Shown piece after piece: positions 1-10,000 of a DNA stretch of 64,000 nt. The stretch comes from Streptomyces nitrosporeus. GTDB taxonomy: Bacteria; Actinomycetota; Actinomycetes; Streptomycetales; Streptomycetaceae. Both the position numbers and the translations under genes were made by a program. Under the pieces are notes generated by a model. It made no database searches and was not told the origin of the DNA. It saw only the letters and a program-made list of their open reading frames with translations. The stretch spans positions 4,936,001-5,000,000 of the forward strand of contig NZ_CP023702.1 of assembly GCF_008704555.1 (NCBI RefSeq), read 5' to 3'. The number at the start of each line of letters is the position of its first letter. The first letter of the stretch is position 1.

Positions 1-81
1 CCACGGGCCTGCGGGGCGCGGGACCACGCCCTACGGATGCCGGCTCACGGATTCCGGCCCACCGGTTTCAGTCCGCCGGTT

Positions 82-825
82 TCAGTCCGCCGTGCCCGGC
101 TTGGCGCCCCAGATGTAGACCAGGTCGTCGACATCGAGGAGGTTCCAGAGCTTCTCCGCGTTGTCCAGCGACAGATTGACGCAGCCGGCCGAGCCCCCGC
201 CGTCGTACAGCGGGTCGAGACGCCCGTGAATGGCCTGGCCGCCGTCGAAGAACTGCGAGTAGGGCATCGGGGCGTTGTTGTAGATGGTGGACACATGGTC
301 GCGCGAGCGCCAGTAGACCGAGTGCCAGCCGAGCCGGGTCTCCTCGGTGTCCCGGCCGCTGCGGATCGGTACGGGCCCGAAGTCGACGGAGTCCGACGTC
401 TGCACCCACAGCAACTGGCGGTCGAGATCGACACAGGTGACGCGCTCCTTCCGGACCGGGCAGTCGCCGTCCGCGTTCGGGTCGTCGGCTGCTTCGGCGG
501 CGACCATGGTGCGGTACGTGGCGAGGGAGGCGTAACCGTTGGTGGTCTCCACGTCGTGCTCGACCTGGAAGGCGCGGATCGCCTCGCAGTCGGCGGTGGA
601 CTGGGTACCGTCCACCGGGCGGCCCAGGTACTTCTCCAGCGGACGCTGATACGGGCCCGTGCCCGCCGTACACGCCTTGGCGCCCGCGACGGCCGGGGCG
701 TGGGCGCCGGCCGTCGCGGCCGTACCCAGCAGGGTCAGGCAGCTCAGCGTGAGCGCGGTCGCGGTCCTCGCGGTCCTCGTGGACCTGGCGGTCCTGGCGT
801 TCCTCGCGGTGCTTCCCGGTCGCAT
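82..825 (-). CDS. Secreted L,D-transpeptidase (YkuD family)
   Basis: A 247-residue protein that probably makes 3-3 peptidoglycan cross-links or attaches proteins to the wall outside the membrane. The N-terminus has an Arg-rich stretch and a hydrophobic signal segment ending near AGAHA. A short peptidoglycan-binding-like stretch around residues 50-110 precedes the YkuD domain. The catalytic motif HGRLDPLYDGGGSAGCVN is intact, giving the His and the nucleophilic Cys. The start is supported by a GGGAGGAA box just upstream of the ATG. It is convergent with nothing on its 3' side within the window. Family assignment is firm from the motif; the exact cross-linking substrate is not determinable. Confidence 0.9.
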   Translation of the reverse strand: MRPGSTARNARTARSTRTARTATALTLSCLTLLGTAATAGAHAPAVAGAKACTAGTGPYQRPLEKYLGRPVDGTQSTADCEAIRAFQVEHDVETTNGYASLATYRTMVAAEAADDPNADGDCPVRKERVTCVDLDRQLLWVQTSDSVDFGPVPIRSGRDTEETRLGWHSVYWRSRDHVSTIYNNAPMPYSQFFDGGQAIHGRLDPLYDGGGSAGCVNLSLDNAEKLWNLLDVDDLVYIWGAKPGTAD

Positions 826-881
826 GATTCCTCCCGAACGTGATGTGACGATTCGTCAGACAACTGCTCCCAGAATCACGT

Positions 882-923
882 TCACCGGCCCGGCCCCCCA
901 CTCAGGGAGGGCCGAACCGGTGA
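882..923. terminator. Imperfect hairpin between the transpeptidase and adhesin genes
   Basis: Arms at 882-896 and 909-923 pair over 15 bp with two G/T-tolerant mismatches. It lies directly downstream of the surface-protein gene read on the minus strand, so it probably ends that transcript. There is no clear U-tract. Confidence 0.45.
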
Positions 924-968
924 CAGGTGGGTCATACGGTGGGGCGGGACGGGAGGCCGGACGGCGTC

Positions 969-3476
969 CTAGCTGTAGTCCTTCCCGCCTTCTTCCTCGC
1001 ACTCCTTGTCGTCGCCCTTGCCCTTGCCCGGCTCGCCGCGCTCGTTGCTCAGCTCGACCGTGATGCCGTCCTCGACGGTGTCCTCGTCCAGGACGAGAGG
1101 GCCGGTCACCGGGTCACGCGGCAGGACGTACCCCTCGGGAACCGCGGTCTCCAGCAGGTAGTAGGAACCCTGCTCCAGGTCCTGGAAGGAGCAGCGGCCC
1201 GCCTCGTCGGTGGAGCACCCGTTGCCGATCCGGGTGTCGGGGTCGGCCCCGGTCGTCTGGAGACCGGGAACGTCGTTGGTCTCCTCCCAGAGCTCGAAGA
1301 CGGCCCCGGCGAGCGGCTCGCCGTTCTTGGCGTCCGTCTTGACCACATCGATCCCACCCGTGGGAGGCGTGGCGGTGGGAGTGTTCTCGACGGTGGTGGT
1401 GACACCCTCCTCGGCGTTCTCCTCGGTCACGGCGAAGGGGCCGAAGACGTTGGGGTCGGGGAGGTCGTAGCCCTCGGGGGCCTGGGTCTCGCGCCAGTAG
1501 TAGTCACCGAGGGGGAGACCTGTGCTGGTGCAGGTGCCGTCCGCGGGCGTGGTGCAGACGCCGCCCACCCGGGTGTCCGGGTTGATCCCGGTGGTCTGGA
1601 GACCGTCGGTCCCGTTGGTCTCACGCCACAGCTCGAACTCCGCACCGGCCAGCGTCGCACCCGTCTCCACGTCCGTCTTGACGACAGTGGCCTCACCGGT
1701 GACGGGGGGTTCGTCGGTGGGGGTGTTCTCGGCGGTGAGGGTGATGCCGTTTTCGGCGTTGTCCTCGGTGAGGGTGAGGGGGCCGAAGATGTTGGGGGCG
1801 GGGAGGTCGTAGCCGTCGGGGGCTTGGGTTTCCAGCCAGTAGTAGGTGCCGGTGGGGACGGTGTTGGTGCAGGTGCCGTCGGCTGGGGTGGTGCAGGTGT
1901 CGATCAGGGTGTCGGGGTTGGCTCCGGTGGTCTGGAGTCCGTCGGTGTTGTTGGTTTCCTCCCAGAGTTCGAAGTGGGCTCCGGTGAGCGGGTCGCCGGT
2001 TTCGGAGTCCGTCTTCAGGATGCTGACGTCACCGGTGACGGGGGGTTCGTCGACGGGGGTGTTCTCGGCGGTGAGGGTGATGCCGTTTTCGGCGTTGTCC
2101 TCGGTGAGGGTGAGGGGGCCGAAGATGTTGGGGGCGGGGAGGTCGTAGCCGTCGGGGGCTTGGGTTTCCAGCCAGTAGTAGGTGCCGGTGGGGACGGTGT
2201 TGGTGCAGGTGCCGTCGGCTGGGGTGGTGCAGGTGTCGATCAGGGTGTCGGGGTTGGCTCCGGTGGTCTGGAGTCCGTCGGTGTTGTTGGTTTCCTCCCA
2301 GAGTTCGAAGTCGGCTCCGGCGAGCGGGGCACCGGTCTCCGAGTCGGTCTTCAGGATGCTGACGTCACCGGTGACCGGCGGCGTGGACCCGCAGTCCGGC
2401 AGGTCACCGTTGAACGGGTACGCGTGGAACTCCTGGCCGCCACCGCCCGAGGCCGCACTCGTGTGTGTCAGCGAACCGGTCGTGAAGAAACGGCCGTTGA
2501 CGCCCGGGAGCGTGACCTCCGTGTCGGAGGCCTGGTTGCCGATCAGGAAGCTGCCCTGGAACTGCCCGGTCCCGTTCAGGCTCACCGTCGTGGCGTCGGG
2601 GAAGTTCCACAGCAGCCGCTCACGGTAGGCGTTGAGCGGGTCGGTCGCGTCGTCGATGCCACCGCTGTAGGTGTTGATCGTCCGATCGGCGCCGATCACG
2701 TTGACGAGGATCGTCGCGCCGGCCGGGATGTTCTCGAAGACGACGCCCTGCTGCGCGCCGCCGACGCCCGTCATGTCGAAGTCGACGTTGAACACCTGGA
2801 GCGCGGACGTACCGTCACCCGTGAAGGTGGTCTGGAAAACCTCGTTGACCGCGGTGCCCGTGGCCGGGCGGGTCTGGCCGTCGATACGCGCGTAGCACTG
2901 GCTCGCCTCGGTGAGCTGGTCGCGCAGCGCCGTGTACGGGGCGGCCGCGTTCGGGTCGTTCACCACCTCGGACGCGACCACCGTCCCGGTGAGGGTCCCG
3001 CCGTACCGTACGACACCGTCCTCCGCGACGACCTGCTGACCGTCGGCGATCGTGATGTCATGGCCCGCGGTGAGCCAGTCCGCACTGATCGGGGGCGGTA
3101 CCCGGGAGCCGACGCCGGCCTCGCCCACGAAATAGCTGCCGCCGTCCGCCGTGTTCCTGTCGACATCGACGTCATCGAGGACGACGACCCGCCCCTCCGC
3201 CTCCACGGCGCTTCCCCGTACGAAGAAGTCGTTGCCGACGTAGAGGTTGATGGCGTTGTCCCGGCCCGCGATCGGACCGTTGTTGATGCCCGGGAACGGG
3301 TCGGGACAGTCGCCGGGCACACACGGCCCCAGCCCGCCGGGCAGCGGAGCCGCGACGACCGGTGCGGCCGCGCCGAACACCAGCGCGGGTGCCGCCGTGG
3401 CGGCGACGGCGCAGGCCAGCCCGGTGGCCCCCGCCCGTGCGCGCAACGCCGAGAGGCGTTTCCTGAAATCTCTCAT
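969..3476 (-). CDS. Secreted choice-of-anchor A protein with four SpaA-like repeats
   Basis: An 835-residue secreted protein. A signal peptide spans about residues 1-43 (MRDFRKRL start, cleavage near PVVAAP). A choice-of-anchor A type adhesin domain follows to about residue 390. Then come four SpaA/prealbumin-fold modules of roughly 105-112 residues, each with the pattern KTDxETG, FELWEETN, YYWLETQAPDGY and a closing ENTP. The Lys and Glu positions resemble those forming intramolecular isopeptide bonds in pilins. Modules 1 and 2 are almost identical at DNA level. The C-terminus is a charged tail with neither an LPXTG/LAXTG motif nor a membrane anchor, so surface attachment is unexplained. The start at 3476 was chosen because it opens a proper signal peptide; the longer open frame upstream lacks one. 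Role as adhesin or aerial-hypha surface protein is inference. Confidence 0.85.
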   Translation of the reverse strand: MRDFRKRLSALRARAGATGLACAVAATAAPALVFGAAAPVVAAPLPGGLGPCVPGDCPDPFPGINNGPIAGRDNAINLYVGNDFFVRGSAVEAEGRVVVLDDVDVDRNTADGGSYFVGEAGVGSRVPPPISADWLTAGHDITIADGQQVVAEDGVVRYGGTLTGTVVASEVVNDPNAAAPYTALRDQLTEASQCYARIDGQTRPATGTAVNEVFQTTFTGDGTSALQVFNVDFDMTGVGGAQQGVVFENIPAGATILVNVIGADRTINTYSGGIDDATDPLNAYRERLLWNFPDATTVSLNGTGQFQGSFLIGNQASDTEVTLPGVNGRFFTTGSLTHTSAASGGGGQEFHAYPFNGDLPDCGSTPPVTGDVSILKTDSETGAPLAGADFELWEETNNTDGLQTTGANPDTLIDTCTTPADGTCTNTVPTGTYYWLETQAPDGYDLPAPNIFGPLTLTEDNAENGITLTAENTPVDEPPVTGDVSILKTDSETGDPLTGAHFELWEETNNTDGLQTTGANPDTLIDTCTTPADGTCTNTVPTGTYYWLETQAPDGYDLPAPNIFGPLTLTEDNAENGITLTAENTPTDEPPVTGEATVVKTDVETGATLAGAEFELWRETNGTDGLQTTGINPDTRVGGVCTTPADGTCTSTGLPLGDYYWRETQAPEGYDLPDPNVFGPFAVTEENAEEGVTTTVENTPTATPPTGGIDVVKTDAKNGEPLAGAVFELWEETNDVPGLQTTGADPDTRIGNGCSTDEAGRCSFQDLEQGSYYLLETAVPEGYVLPRDPVTGPLVLDEDTVEDGITVELSNERGEPGKGKGDDKECEEEGGKDYS
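1694..2366. repeat. 336-bp near-identical tandem duplication encoding SpaA modules
   Basis: Two adjacent copies are offset by 336 bp (112 codons), for example the same string beginning at 1701 and 2037. They are nearly identical over about 270 bp, with divergence only near one edge. The period is a multiple of three, so copy-number change would keep the reading frame. Confidence 0.9.
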
Positions 3477-3656
3477 TCCGGCAGCATCGCGACGGTTTCC
3501 CGGGCTCGCGGAGCACGACACCCGACTTGGGCCGTTTGGCAACTGTTTGCAGCTATTTGTGTTACTCCGCATGAATCTCATGACTGTGACGCCCCTGTTG
3601 CCGGAACTGTGGCCTCCGTCACCTCCGCCCGGGCCACGCGCTGGTGGACTCGCCCG

Positions 3657-4166
3657 ATGGCATATCTGCTCCTGCTGTTCCTCCCGCTCGCCGCCATCGC
3701 CGTCTTCGCCCTCCTGGGGTACGGCTGCGGCACCCTCGGCCGGCTCGGCGTACGGCAGGCGGGGCGCGAGATCAGGCTCCGCTGCGCCGCCGCCGTCCTG
3801 GCGGCGCTCGCGGTCGGCATGCACGCCTGGGGCATGCTGCACGTCGCCGGCGCGGTCCTGGAAGCGGAGGACGGCGGCACGAGCTCGTCCCCGATCCCGT
3901 CCTGCCGGACGAGCGACGAGGCACGGTGGTACCACGTCATCGACTACCACGTGTCCTACCTGCCACTGCGGTTCGTCTGCGAGACCACCGACGGCGGCGG
4001 CTACACCCCCGACACCGTGCCCGGTTACGTCGGACCCTCCGCGGCCCTCCTCGCGCTGGCGGCCGCCGGGACAGGGGCCACCGCGGCCATCGAGTCGGAA
4101 CGCCGCGCCACGCGTGTCCGGCGCGGGACGCGAGCCGTACAGGGGAAAGCGGACGACGCGGGCTGA
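3657..4166 (+). CDS. Small membrane protein of unknown function
   Basis: A 169-residue protein not recognised by family. It has a membrane segment at the extreme N-terminus (MAYLLLLFLPLAAIAVFALL), a second near residues 42-62, an extracytoplasmic-looking central part with conserved-looking Cys residues (PSCRTSDEARWYHVIDYH and FVCETTDGGGY), and a third hydrophobic stretch (ALLALAAAGTGATAAI) before a basic tail. Topology suggests an integral membrane protein with an outside loop held by a disulfide. ATG at 3657 was chosen because the hydrophobic helix starts there; an in-frame GTG at 3609 is possible. It is divergent from the adhesin gene. Confidence 0.55.
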   Translation: MAYLLLLFLPLAAIAVFALLGYGCGTLGRLGVRQAGREIRLRCAAAVLAALAVGMHAWGMLHVAGAVLEAEDGGTSSSPIPSCRTSDEARWYHVIDYHVSYLPLRFVCETTDGGGYTPDTVPGYVGPSAALLALAAAGTGATAAIESERRATRVRRGTRAVQGKADDAG

Positions 4167-4314
4167 CCGCCGGGCCCCGCCCGGGCGCGCGTACGAGGAC
4201 TCAGCCGCCTCCCCGTAACGCTCGATGCGAACGAGTACACGTACTCAGGCTCCCGCCGCTCCCCGCCGCGACGATGAGAGCACCAACCGTCCGAGACACA
4301 GCCACAGGACCACC

Positions 4315-4971
4315 GTGCTCAGTCACCTCGCTTCCCGCATCGTTCCGGCCATGGGCCGGCTGACGACCTCGACGTCGGCAGAGCCGGCCGCCCTCCGTGC
4401 CCCGGGGATCCTGGTCGCCAACCACACCTCCCTGGCCGACCCCGGCGTCGTCCTCGCCGCGCTGCACCGGACGGGCATCGAACCCGTCGTCCTCGCCACC
4501 GCCGGGCTCTGGCGTGTCCCGCTCCTCGGCCGGCTGCTCGACCGGGGCGGCCATGTGCCGGTCCACCGGCGTACCGCCCACGCGGCCGACGCGCTGGACC
4601 GGGCCGCGGCCGTCCTGCGCGAGGGCCGTCACGTACTCATCTACGGCGAAGGCCGCCTGCCGCTCCGCCGGGACGCCGGCGAAGCGGCCCCGGCCGCGTT
4701 CCGGAGCGGTGTCGCACGGCTCGCCGCGGCGACCGGCGTACCCGTGATCCCGGTCGGCCAGGCCGGAGCCCGCCGGATCTCCTCGGGCGGCAACTGCAAG
4801 CAACTGGCCGGATTCCTCACCGCCCCGGCCCGCCGCCCCCGCCTCCACGTCCACATCGGCACCCCGGTGCGGCTCCCGACGGACGTGGCGGCGGCGAGCG
4901 AAGCGGCCCACCGAGCCGTCACCACGGCCTGGCACACGGCGGCCCGCAGCCTGGGGGAGACGGCCGCGTGA
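4315..4971 (+). CDS. PlsC-type lysophospholipid acyltransferase
   Basis: About 218 residues. It probably transfers an acyl group to lysophosphatidic acid or a similar acceptor at the inner membrane face. The acyltransferase box NHTSLADPG (NHX4D-type) lies early in the protein. The second block YGEGRLPLRRDAG replaces the usual EGTRS, and PVIPVG matches the later PlsC motif. GTG at 4315 has an AGGA box at a suitable distance; the frame also opens at ATG 4225, which would add a 30-residue polar extension without a convincing ribosome binding site. Substrate is unknown. Confidence 0.8.
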   Translation: MLSHLASRIVPAMGRLTTSTSAEPAALRAPGILVANHTSLADPGVVLAALHRTGIEPVVLATAGLWRVPLLGRLLDRGGHVPVHRRTAHAADALDRAAAVLREGRHVLIYGEGRLPLRRDAGEAAPAAFRSGVARLAAATGVPVIPVGQAGARRISSGGNCKQLAGFLTAPARRPRLHVHIGTPVRLPTDVAAASEAAHRAVTTAWHTAARSLGETAA

Positions 4972-5265
4972 GGGTATTCGGCGGCAGCACGTCGCAGTTC
5001 ACCGGAGCGTGGATCTCTGTGACCCGATGGTGGTAATTCCTGTTGGCGCAGTGGAGCACGGTAAGGGGAACAGCCAGGTGAACTTCCCTCCGGGAGCCGG
5101 ATGTTCAGTTCGAGCGATTCTCTGGGTGCCATTACCCAGGGTGGCGGGCGCGCGTACCGTGAAGTGTGATGGGGCGGTTACGTAAGGCGATTGCCCGTGC
5201 TGGCCAGTGCTGTTCCGGCTGTCTGAGAGGACGTACCGGGATGGCAGAGGGCGGGTGAGCGCGGC
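4972..5265. other. Intergenic stretch upstream of the XRE gene
   Basis: No credible coding region is seen. It contains the palindrome TTACGTAA near 5177-5184 and must carry the promoter for the downstream regulator. Base composition becomes visibly less GC-rich here than to the left, marking the edge of the island-like segment. Confidence 0.4.
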
Positions 5266-6168
5266 ATGCACGTCGGAAGCGGGGCACGGGTGAGCACGGG
5301 CGAGGCGGACGCGGGGTGCGGGAGCGGCGAGACTGACGAGCCCGGCTGGGAGGTTGACCCAGACGACGAGCCGGGGGCGGCGGTGGTCGCCACGGTGGGG
5401 CGCCAGATCAAGGCATGGCGGGAGTCGGTGGGCATGCGGGCCGGCGAGTTCGGGGCCGCGATCGGGTACGGCGAGGGCTTGGTCTACAAGGTGGAGGGAG
5501 GCAAGCGCATCCCCCGGCCTGAGTTCCTGGACAAGGCGGACGAGGTACTGGGTGCGGGCGGGAAGATCGCCATGATGAAGGGGGATGTGGCGGAGGTCCG
5601 GTACCCGAAAAAGGTGCGGGACCTTGCGGGCGTAGAGGCGAGGTCTGTTGAGATCGCCGCTTATGTAGCGCACGGTCTCCACGGCCTGCTGCAGACTCCT
5701 GGCCACGCGCGGGCTTTGTTCGAGGCCCGGCAGCCTCCGTACTCGCAGGATGAGGTGGAGCGGATGGTGGCCGCGCGCATGGCACGGCAGGCGATCTTCG
5801 ACCGGCTGCCCGCGCCGGCCCTCGGCTTTGTGCAGGAGGAGTCGGCGCTCAGACGCCCCATTGGAGGGGTGGCGGAGTGGCGGCGGCAACTCGGACGCCT
5901 GCTGGAGATCGGACGGCTGCGAAACGTGACGCTGCAGGTGATGCCCACACACCGTGAGGCGCACCCCGGGATGGACGGGGACATCACCGTGCTGAAATTC
6001 ACGGACGGCACGGCGGTGGGACGTTCACAGGGTGCGTTCAACGGACGCCCCGTGACCGATGCGAAGCAACTTCGTATCCTTGAGCTGCGGTACGGGATCA
6101 TCCGGGCCGAGGCTCTCAACCCCCGGGAGAGCCTGGCCCTCGTCGAGAAAGTGCTGGGAGAGACATGA
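5266..6168 (+). CDS. XRE-family HTH regulator with DUF5753 domain
   Basis: A 300-residue cytoplasmic protein. After a short acidic, disordered leader the HTH spans roughly residues 45-105 (GRQIKAWRESVGMRAGEFGA, then YGEGLVYKVEGGKRIPRPEF). The DUF5753 effector/sensing region follows to the end, with the typical ALGFVQEESALRRP and LQVMPTHREAHPG blocks. It overlaps the DUF397 gene by an ATGA junction, so the two are translationally coupled. Such pairs are abundant in Streptomyces and some (for example BldB/WhiJ-linked ones) influence development. The specific target is unknown. A later in-frame GTG at 5290 could be the real start. Confidence 0.88.
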   Translation: MHVGSGARVSTGEADAGCGSGETDEPGWEVDPDDEPGAAVVATVGRQIKAWRESVGMRAGEFGAAIGYGEGLVYKVEGGKRIPRPEFLDKADEVLGAGGKIAMMKGDVAEVRYPKKVRDLAGVEARSVEIAAYVAHGLHGLLQTPGHARALFEARQPPYSQDEVERMVAARMARQAIFDRLPAPALGFVQEESALRRPIGGVAEWRRQLGRLLEIGRLRNVTLQVMPTHREAHPGMDGDITVLKFTDGTAVGRSQGAFNGRPVTDAKQLRILELRYGIIRAEALNPRESLALVEKVLGET

Positions 6169-6374
6169 CTCGCAGAACCTCCGCGCAAGGCGCTTCCGGG
6201 CTGGCCTGGTTCAAGAGCAGCTACAGCAGCAATGGCAACGAAGGCGACTGCGTCGAGGTCGCGACCAGCCCCGGTGCCGTCCACATCAGGGACTCCAAGC
6301 ACGTATCGGGACCCGCTCTGGCTGTCACGCCGGCCGCATGGGCAGACCTCGTCTCACACCTGTCGGGAAGCTGA
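6165..6374 (+). CDS. DUF397 small protein partner of the XRE regulator
   Basis: A 69-residue protein with the DUF397 hallmarks WFKSSYSSNGNEGDCVEVA and VHIRDSKH. Its ATG overlaps the stop of the upstream HTH gene. Family members act as small partners, possibly antagonists, of the adjacent XRE/DUF5753 protein in a toxin-antitoxin-like or WhiJ-like arrangement; that role is inferred here from the pairing alone. Confidence 0.88.
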   Translation: MTRRTSAQGASGLAWFKSSYSSNGNEGDCVEVATSPGAVHIRDSKHVSGPALAVTPAAWADLVSHLSGS

Positions 6375-7012
6375 GCACACACGCTCCGACGCCGCTCCCT
6401 CCGGTCCTGGCGTCAGGGAGCGGCGCCATGTCCGGACCTCGGCCTGGGCAGTGTGAAGGCGTGCCGGCGAAACCGCGAGAGATGTGTTCGCCGCGGAAGA
6501 TCACGGCATGAATGCCCTGGCACCGGACAGTGCGCTCCCCGCAGAGCCCGTCCTGTGGTTCCTCAGTCCTCGGAGGGACTTCGCACGCGGTTGGGCCGGG
6601 CATCTCTCACTGGGCGGCAGCGGCCAGCAGGCAAGCGACGTCCTCGTGCCGGCCGGCCCGGCTGAGAGCCGCGGTGATGTTCAGCACCGCCTGCTTGTCG
6701 GCACGTCTGGCAGCGTTGATCAGTATGGTTTCGGCCGGTGGCCGCCGGAACTTGAGCGGCAGCCGTCGGCGTGCATGGGAGCGCTGTGCTCAGGCGCATG
6801 GGTCCAACGCGACATTCACCCCGGCACGCGTCAGCAGACCGGTGGCTATCTCGCAGGTGCGTACCCTCATCCGCGCTGATAGGTCGGCGCCGTCTCCACC
6901 TGCTCCGCGGCGGTGATGTCTGGCGACGCCTGGCGGAGGGACCGCCCCGCAAGGCTGGCGACGAGATCGAATGTTGATCGCGCCGCCCTTGCGGCTGCCA
7001 GGAACGCAGAGG
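6375..7012. other. Intergenic region with a broken gene end
   Basis: About 640 bp without an intact gene. Several ORFs over 100 residues occur on both strands but have no recognisable protein character. The only protein-like stretch is the minus-strand fragment at 6607-6789 described separately. Confidence 0.5.
6607..6789 (-). pseudogene. C-terminal remnant of a helical-repeat regulatory protein
   Basis: The minus-strand frame reads about 60 residues, including LPLKFRRPPAETILINAARR and ALSRAGRHEDVACLLAAAAQ, then a TGA stop. This has the look of the C-terminus of a helical (TPR-like) actinobacterial regulator. An in-frame TGA lies immediately upstream and no start or helix-turn-helix part can be joined, so it looks like a decayed fragment. 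The family name is inference. Confidence 0.4.
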
Positions 7013-10000
7013 TCAACTTGCGGCGATTGCCGAGTAGGTCAGTACGTCTGCGGGAATCTGGTGCCGCAACTTCCAGATGATGCCCATGGGCTTGCTCCCC
7101 TCATGCTCGACGTACTCGGCGGGGCCCAGGAGCATCCAGGGCTGCGGGCCCCCGATGTCGGTCTTCTTGTACCGGCGGACGAAAAGAAGGACGTGCGAGC
7201 CCATGCTCTTGTGGTTCTGGTAGCGCATTCCTGTCGGTGAGGACTCTGACGTCTGGTTCTGGGACTCCCAGTGGAACAGGAAGTCGTTGCGTGCGTAGTC
7301 CTTATACCTGGTCTCCGGAGAGAAGTCCTTCTCGTCCTTCTCCAGCGTGATGAGGAGGGCATCGGTCTGGATGTTCTCGCACCACTTCACGCCCTCCCGG
7401 AAATGTCCGGGCATGAAGCCGCCTGTGACGGACTGCCCCAGTGCAGGGAGGATCTCCTCGCGGCTGTACGAAGAGTGAACTGTCAGGGGGAGGCTTGCCT
7501 GAGTGCCGAGGAGGGGGAGGGGGAGGTGGTCGGCCTCGCCCAGTACCCAGTCCAGCACTTGGCGCAACTCATCGCGAAATGCGCTTTGGGGGCGCAACGT
7601 GTCAAAGCCGGCCTGGTAGCTGTCGAAGCCTCCGCCCAGTGGCCACAGGGAGAAGAAGAACATGCGGGCGAACGCCTGCTCTGTCTCTGTGAGGTCGTCG
7701 TAGGCGGGTGCGTCATCAGTCAGGAGGCGGGTGTAATGGCCGACACGAAGCGGGTCGTCCACGTGGAGGAAGGCGGACATGCGCTTCAGGAGCGCCGTCT
7801 CGCCGTCAGGCCCGGATGGAGCCAGCAGATTTGCGCGGCGGAGGAGGCCCGTCCATGAGTTCCCGTTGCCACGGTACAGCTCCTTCAGCGACCGACCGCT
7901 CTCTCTGAGGTAGTCGGCAAGGCGTGGCTGGGCGTAGGCGGCAACCTCGCGTGCGAGCTGTGTGACATTGACGCCGATCTGACTGCGGATGTTGTCTATG
8001 ATCAAATCCTTGGCCTTTGACTCAAGGACGATCTGGCAGCCCGACGGAAGCTGAGGAAACCCCTTCTCGATGCTTGACAGGAGACGGTTTCGGGTCAAGT
8101 TGGTCAGTGCGCGGAACTGTTCCTCGAACCGGAATTCCTTCCGGTGCTGGCCGATGAAGTCCAAAACGGTGAGCACGGCCTTGTCTTCGGTGCGGCGCAG
8201 CCCCCGTCCCAGTTGCTGAAGGAAGACAGTGGCGCTGGAAGTGGGGCGCAGGAGCAGCAAGGTGTCCACATCAGGGACATCGAGCCCTTCATTGAACAGG
8301 TCCACGGAGAAGATCACTTGGAGATCCGCAGAGCGAAGCTGTTCCAGGGCGGCCTTACGCTCATGACGCGGGGTCTCTCCCGAGAGCGCGAGAGCTTTGA
8401 TGCCGGCGCGCCGGAAGAAGTCCGCCATGAAGTGGGCGTGATCCACCGAGACGCAGAAGCCCAGGGCTCGCATGGACCCGGGATCGGTCACCTTGTCCAT
8501 CACTGCTTGCACGACGAGCCTCGCGCGTGCTTCGTTGCCGGTGAAGATGTTGCTGAGTGCCGATGAGTCGTACGCGCCGCGTTTCCAGGCGACCGCTGTC
8601 ATGTCGGTGTTGTCGGTGATGCCGAAGTAGTGGAAAGGGCTCAGGAGTTCGTTCTCCAGAGCTTCCCAGAGGCGCATCTCGGCGGCGATGCGACCGCCGA
8701 AGAACTCGTCCTGGACGTTCTGGCCGTCCATGCGCTCTGGGGTTGCAGTGAGTCCGAGAAGTTCCTTGGGCTCGAAGTGATCCAAGATCTTTCGGTACGT
8801 GGGGGAGGTACCGTGGTGGAACTCATCGATGACGATGACGTCAAAGTGGTCGGGGGTGAAGCGTTCCAGGGTCTGGGCATTGAGGGATTGAACGCTAGCG
8901 AATACGTGATTCCAGCGGTTTGGGTTCTCGCTGGCGAAAAATAGCTCGCCGAAGTTCGCGTCGATCAGAACGTTCTGGTAGACACGCAGTGATTGTTCAA
9001 GGATTTCCTTGCGGTGGGCCACGAAAAGCAGCTTCAAATCCTGGCCGAATGCATGGCGTAGCCGCTTGTAGTCCAATGCGGCCATCACCGTCTTGCCGGT
9101 CCCAGTGGCAGCCACCAGCAGGTTGCGGTGGCGGTCGTGCACTGTACGTTCGACTTCGAGACGTTCGAGCATATCCCGCTGGTGCGGGTATGGCCGGACT
9201 TCGAGGCCGGAGAGCGTGATGGTGTTGCGGGCGGGCTGGCCGGAACCGCTTGCATGCGACAGTGCCTCGTCGAGGCGTTGAGCATCGGAATCCGGGTCGT
9301 ACGTCTCGAAGGCGTGGTCGCTCCAGTACGCGTCGAATGTGGCCTCGAACTTGTTCAGAACGGACGGTGTGGCCACGGAGGACAGGCGTACGTTCCATTC
9401 GAGCCCGTCGAGAAGGGCTGCCTTGGAGAGGTTTGAGCTGCCTACATAGGCGGTGTCGAAGCCGCTGTCGCGGCGGAAGAGCCACGCTTTGGCGTGCAGC
9501 CGTGTGGAGCGGAGTTCGTAATTGACCTTTACTTCGGCGCCGAAGTCGCGGACGAGGCGGTCCAGGGCGCGGCGCTCGGTGGCGCCGATGTATGTAGTGG
9601 TCAGCACCCGGATCGGCACACCTCGCGCATGGGCCGAGGCCAGGGACGATTCAAGGACGCGGAGGCCGTGCCATTTTACGAATGCACAAAGGAGGTCGAC
9701 GCGATCGGCCGTAGCGAGCTCGGCCCGCAGCTCGAAGCCGAGACTCGGGTCCTCGGGGGAGTTGGTGATCAGCGCAGTCTCGGAGAGGGGTGTAGCCGGG
9801 CGGATCGCATAAACGCCAGGGGCCTCCTGCTCGGCCACCGAAAGAAGCTGGCGCGGCCCGTCCGTGATCAGATCGACCCACTGTGCCGCGCCCTCAATGG
9901 TGTTGAGCGACTCCAGGATCTGGTTGGCAGCGATCACTTGCTCCGCTGGAGAGAGACCTTGGAGGATACGTCGCACGATGTCACCGACGTGGCGTGCGAG

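Noticed and set aside
927..4166. Very long plus-strand open frame of over 1000 codons opposite the adhesin gene
   Set aside because: It is antisense to a gene with clear domains; its translation is Gly/Val-rich repeat shadow of the SpaA modules. Only the last 170 codons (3657-4166) look real.
6776..6789. TGGGAGCGCTGTGC resembling a CebR box
   Set aside because: Only the left half matches the palindrome and no sugar gene is nearby.
6484..6879. 131-codon plus-strand open frame
   Set aside because: No protein-like composition, and it is opposite the relic fragment at 6607-6789.
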